Origin: Streptomyces sp. 8K308
GTDB taxonomy: Bacteria > Actinomycetota > Actinomycetes > Streptomycetales > Streptomycetaceae
Reading direction: 5' to 3'
DNA: 48,818 nucleotides
Assembly (NCBI RefSeq): GCF_004348315.1
Contig: NZ_SMKC01000011.1
Span: 1-48,818, forward strand
Positions 45,756-48,818 of this stretch are shown here, piece after piece; the first letter of the stretch is position 1, and every line of letters starts with the position of its first letter. The notes beneath the pieces are model-generated. The model did no database searches and was not told the origin of the DNA. It saw only the letters and a program-made list of their open reading frames with translations. Made by a program: the position numbers and the translations under genes.

Positions 45756-47509
45756 CAGTACTTACGCTCCATCGGCTGGTAGCGGGTCTGGACGACGGGC
45801 TTGTAGTCAAGACGGATCGACTCGTTGCCGTCCGCGTCGACCTCGCGGTAGGCCATGGTGTGCCGCATGAAGTTGACGTCGTCCCGGTTGGGGAAGTCCT
45901 CGCGGTAGTGGCCGCCGCGCGACTCCTGGCGGGCCAGCGCCGAGACGACCAGCACCTCGGCGAGCTCCAGCAGGTTGCCCAGCTCCAGGGCCTCGAGCAG
46001 GTCGGTGTTGTACCGCTTGCCCTTGTCCTGGACGGCCGCGTTCCTGTACCGGCGGCGCAGCGCCGTGATGTCCTCCAGGGCCTCCTTGAGCGTCTGCTCG
46101 GTGCGGAAGACCATGGCGTTCTTGTCCATGGTCTCCTGGAGGTCCTTGCGGATGGCGGAGATCCGCTCGCCGCCGGAGGAGCTGCGCATCCGCTCCACCT
46201 CGTCGGCCACGAACCGCTCGGGGTTCTCGGGGAGCTCGACGAAGTCGGCGGTGGCGGCGTACTCGGCGGCGGCGATGCCGGCGCGGCGGCCGAACACGTT
46301 GATGTCGAGCAGCGAGTTGGTGCCGAGCCGGTTGGCGCCGTGCACCGAGACGCAGGCGACCTCGCCGGCCGCGTAGAGCCCGGGCACCACGTCGGTGTTG
46401 TTGGCCAGCACCTCGCCCTTGACGTTGGTCGGGATGCCGCCCATCGCGTAGTGCGCGGTCGGCTGGATCGGGATCGGGTCGGTGTACGGCTCGATGCCCA
46501 GGTAGGTGCGGGCGAACTCGGTGATGTCCGGCAGCTTGGCGTCGAGCTGCTCCGGCGGCAGGTGGGTCAGGTCCAGGTAGACGTGGTCGCCGTCGGGGCC
46601 GCAGCCGCGCCCCTCGCGGATCTCGGTGTAGATCGAGCGGGAGACGACGTCGCGCGAGGCCAGGTCCTTCATGACGGGCGCGTACTTCTCCATGAAGCGC
46701 TCGCCGTCCTTGTTGCGCAGGATGCCGCCCTCGCCGCGGGCGCCCTCGGTGAGCAGGATGCCCATCTTCCAGATGCCGGTCGGGTGGAACTGGAAGAACT
46801 CCATGTCCTCGAGCGGAAGACCGCGCCGCCAGGCGGCGGCCTGCCCGTCGCCGGTGAGGGTGTGCGCGTTCGAGGTGACCTTGTAGAACTTGCCGTTGCC
46901 GCCGGAGGCGAAGACCACGGCCTTGGCCTGGAAGACGTGCAGCTCGCCGGTGGCCAGCTCGTAGGCGACCACGCCGGCGGTCTTCCTGACCCCGTCGACC
47001 TCGTTGAGCAGCAGGTCGAGGACGTAGAACTCGTTGTAGAACTCCACGCCCTCCTTGACGCAGTTCTGGTACAGCGTCTGGAGGATCATGTGGCCCGTGC
47101 GGTCGGCCGCGTAGCAGGAGCGGCGCACCGGGGCCTCGCCGTGGTTGCGGCTGTGGCCGCCGAACCGGCGTTGGTCGATCCGGCCCTCGGGGGTGCGGTT
47201 GAACGGCAGGCCCATCTTCTCCAGGTCGAGGACCGAGTCGATGGCCTCCTTCGCCAGGATCTCGGCGGCGTCCTGGTCGACCAGGTAGTCACCGCCCTTG
47301 ACCGTGTCGAAGGTGTGCCACTCCCAGTTGTCCTCCTCGACGTTGGCGAGGGCCGCGGCCATGCCGCCCTGGGCGGCGCCGGTGTGGGAGCGGGTCGGGA
47401 AGAGCTTGGTCAGCACGGCGGTGCGGCTGCGCTTGGTCGCCTCGATCGCGGCGCGCATCCCGGCGCCGCCGGCCCCGACGATGACGGTGTCGTACTTGTG
47501 GATCTGCAT
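45755..47509 (-). CDS. sdhA: Succinate dehydrogenase, flavoprotein subunit
   Basis: The 584-residue catalytic subunit oxidising succinate to fumarate. The FAD dinucleotide loop is [16 protein letters not shown], and the histidine that binds FAD covalently is in [18 protein letters not shown]. The substrate region shows [13 protein letters not shown] and the catalytic arginine segment [22 protein letters not shown] standard length and intact motifs suggest a functional enzyme. It is the third gene of sdhCDAB, 24 bases after sdhD. Confidence 0.98.
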   Translation of the reverse strand: MQIHKYDTVIVGAGGAGMRAAIEATKRSRTAVLTKLFPTRSHTGAAQGGMAAALANVEEDNWEWHTFDTVKGGDYLVDQDAAEILAKEAIDSVLDLEKMGLPFNRTPEGRIDQRRFGGHSRNHGEAPVRRSCYAADRTGHMILQTLYQNCVKEGVEFYNEFYVLDLLLNEVDGVRKTAGVVAYELATGELHVFQAKAVVFASGGNGKFYKVTSNAHTLTGDGQAAAWRRGLPLEDMEFFQFHPTGIWKMGILLTEGARGEGGILRNKDGERFMEKYAPVMKDLASRDVVSRSIYTEIREGRGCGPDGDHVYLDLTHLPPEQLDAKLPDITEFARTYLGIEPYTDPIPIQPTAHYAMGGIPTNVKGEVLANNTDVVPGLYAAGEVACVSVHGANRLGTNSLLDINVFGRRAGIAAAEYAATADFVELPENPERFVADEVERMRSSSGGERISAIRKDLQETMDKNAMVFRTEQTLKEALEDITALRRRYRNAAVQDKGKRYNTDLLEALELGNLLELAEVLVVSALARQESRGGHYREDFPNRDDVNFMRHTMAYREVDADGNESIRLDYKPVVQTRYQPMERKY

Positions 47510-47533
47510 GTCTCGTGTGCCTCGTCTGCCCCG

Positions 47534-48001
47534 TCAGCGGATGTTCGGGTCGAAGGTGAAGATCACCAGCGTGCCCAGCAGCACGGTGAAGATCGTGGCC
47601 GTGTAGAGCAGCATCTTCAGCCAGAAGCGGGTGGCGTCGCGCTCGGCGTAGTCGTTGATGATCGTGCGCAGGCCGTTGGCGCCGTGCAGCATGGCGAGCC
47701 AGAGCATGATCAGGTCCCAGGCCTGCCAGAACGGCGAGGCCCAGCGGCCGGCGACGAACGCGAAGCTGACCTTGGAGACGCCGCCCTCGAGGACGAGCTG
47801 GATCAGCAGGTGGCCGAGCACGAGCACCACGAGCACGATGCCGGACAGCCGCATGAACAGCCAGCCGTGGAGCTCGAAGTTGGTGCGAGTGGTCCGCGGG
47901 GTGCGCTCGGTGCGGGCCCGGGGCGGCTCGATGAGCGGGGCCGGGTTGTCCGGGGAGTAGGTCGCGTCGTCGACCTGGGTGGTCTCGATGGCCATGATCA
48001 T
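47534..48001 (-). CDS. sdhD: Succinate dehydrogenase, hydrophobic anchor subunit
   Basis: A 155-residue membrane anchor with a hydrophilic N-terminus of about 40 residues (basic, Pro- and Thr-rich) and three helices (LFMRLSGIVLVVLVLGHLLI, AWDLIMLWLAMLHGANGLR, MLLYTATIFTVLLGTLVIF). The histidine of LGHLLI and the HGANGLR motif mark heme and quinone sites in relatives. ATG 48001 overlaps the sdhC stop by one base; ATG 47995, two codons later, is the alternative. Confidence 0.95.
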   Translation of the reverse strand: MIMAIETTQVDDATYSPDNPAPLIEPPRARTERTPRTTRTNFELHGWLFMRLSGIVLVVLVLGHLLIQLVLEGGVSKVSFAFVAGRWASPFWQAWDLIMLWLAMLHGANGLRTIINDYAERDATRFWLKMLLYTATIFTVLLGTLVIFTFDPNIR

Positions 48002-48381
48002 CAGCTCCCGAACAGCTCACGGAACGCGTGGCCGAGGACCGGGTAGGCGGCCCCCGCCATCAGGACGGCCCAGACGCCGACGACGGACCACAGCATCTGC
48101 CGCTGGTAGCGGGCGCCCTTGTTCCAGAAGTCGACGGCGACGACCCGCAGGCCGTTCAGCGCGTGGAAGAGGACGGCGGCCACCAGGCCGTACTCCATGA
48201 AGGCCACGAGGGGCGTCTTGTAGACCGCGATGGTGTCGTCGTACGCCTCGGGGGAGACCCGGACGAGCGCGGTGTCCAGGACGTGGACAAAGAGGAAGAA
48301 GAACACCAGGACACCGGTGACGCGGTGCGCCACCCATGACCACATGCCTTCCCGGCCGCGGTACAGCGTTCCTGCCGGCAC
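48001..48381 (-). CDS. sdhC: Succinate dehydrogenase, cytochrome b556 subunit
   Basis: A 126-residue anchor subunit with three helices (VAHRVTGVLVFFFLFVHVLD, YGLVAAVLFHALNGLRVVAVD, VVGVWAVLMAGAAYPVLGHA). The SWVAHRVTGV segment and the HALNGLR motif are characteristic; histidines within them are the likely heme ligands. The start is GTG 48381. It is the first gene of the operon, so the promoter lies in the divergent region upstream. Confidence 0.96.
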   Translation of the reverse strand: MPAGTLYRGREGMWSWVAHRVTGVLVFFFLFVHVLDTALVRVSPEAYDDTIAVYKTPLVAFMEYGLVAAVLFHALNGLRVVAVDFWNKGARYQRQMLWSVVGVWAVLMAGAAYPVLGHAFRELFGS

Positions 48382-48685
48382 GGAAGAACCCTTCAGAAGC
48401 GATTCGGGGCCTGCCGGCAGCTCCTGCTCCTATGGGACGTCGGTCGGGCCCGGCCGGGTACGGTCCACCGGCCGCCGCCATGGTATCCGCGCCGCCGGAA
48501 TGGTCCATCGCCGGGGGCGACGATGCGGCCTCGGGCCTCCGGCGTCCGGTCGAGCGGTGGTCGCCAGCCGCGCCGCCGGCCACGGCACGCGGCCGGCGCG
48601 GGCCGGCCCTCCGGGTCGCCCGGCCGGGCCCCTGGGCCTCGCGCATAGCGGTTGCCAACTCGTGGCCCGCGGTTACCTTCGAGGT
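48382..48685. other. Divergent promoter region of sdhC and the last gene
   Basis: This 304-bp gap has no coding frame and should hold promoters for both directions. On the plus side, TACCTT (pattern TANNNT) ends six bases before the ATG at 48686, with TTGCCA about 16 bases further upstream, which suggests a leaderless transcript. No repressor palindrome was evident to me. Confidence 0.45.
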
Positions 48686-48818
48686 ATGCGACACGCGCCC
48701 TGGCGAATATTCGCACTGGCCACGGCAGTGGCGGTGATCGTCACCTCGCTGGCCCTGGCCCTGGTCCGCGACTCCTCAGGCGGCTCCACGGCCGCCCCGG
48801 GGGCCGCCACCCCCACCC
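48686..48818 (+). CDS. Exported protein, 5' end only
   Basis: The first 44 codons read MRHAPWRIFALATAVAVIVT, then SLALALVRDSSGGSTAAPGA, and leave the window. The basic start, one hydrophobic helix and the Ser/Gly/Pro/Ala-rich sequence after it indicate a signal peptide or anchor of a secreted or membrane-tethered protein. In related genomes a secreted hydrolase lies opposite sdhC, but the visible part does not prove that. Confidence 0.6.
   Translation, partial: MRHAPWRIFALATAVAVIVTSLALALVRDSSGGSTAAPGAATPT

Overview
The window reads as a core-chromosome segment of a Streptomyces-type actinomycete. Supporting signs are very high GC with strong third-position G/C bias, many GTG starts, one rare TTA codon, and a CebR-type operator in front of a secreted cellulase. 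The gene order is also typical of the genus: pcrA, icmB, sucCD, a PerM-like gene, purNH, folD, a DUF3017 gene, mdh, trpS and sdhCDAB. No rRNA, convincing tRNA, CRISPR array, prophage or biosynthetic gene cluster was seen.

Layout. 0-7 kb: an MMPL exporter with a two-component system whose kinase is frameshifted, then a convergent secreted GH9 cellulase with a CebR box and a TTA codon at codon 3. 7-9 kb: a small membrane protein, a metallo-beta-lactamase-fold hydrolase and an M23 endopeptidase without signal peptide. 9.1-13.7 kb: a gene graveyard holding a frameshifted XRE/TPR regulator, a collapsed two-component system, a membrane protein with a nonsense codon, and two truncated genes joined at a deletion; only a glycosyltransferase gene in it looks whole. 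13.7-20 kb: NlpC/P60 hydrolase, PcrA helicase, a Pro/Gln-rich membrane protein and a second M23 peptidase. 20-30.7 kb: IcmB, succinyl-CoA synthetase, a PerM-like protein, PurN/PurH, a secreted HNH nuclease, FolD and a DUF3017 protein. 31-38 kb: a betaine-type binding lipoprotein, malate dehydrogenase, TrpS, a 2H phosphoesterase, a decayed MarR/SnoaL pair, a YihY-like protein and a D-Ala-D-Ala carboxypeptidase. 38-48.8 kb: a metallophosphoesterase with a large low-complexity insert, an orphan peptide-binding protein, an unknown gene, a decayed quinone oxidoreductase, an FAD-linked oxidase, the sdhCDAB operon and the 5' end of one more gene.

Central metabolism dominates. SucCD, Mdh and SdhCDAB are three TCA-cycle steps, IcmB serves cobalamin-dependent acyl-CoA rearrangement, and PurN, PurH and FolD share the one-carbon folate pool. 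Cell-wall hydrolases form a second theme (NlpC/P60, two M23 proteins, an S11 carboxypeptidase).

The most unusual content is (i) three MITE-like elements, each bounded by CTAG, two of them placed exactly at TAG stop codons, sharing a 79-bp core but having two different kinds of ends; (ii) the cellulase gene that appears to be under both CebR and bldA control; and (iii) three patches of gene decay carrying nonsense mutations, frameshifts, fusions and tandem duplications. I did not find a clearly new multi-gene system.
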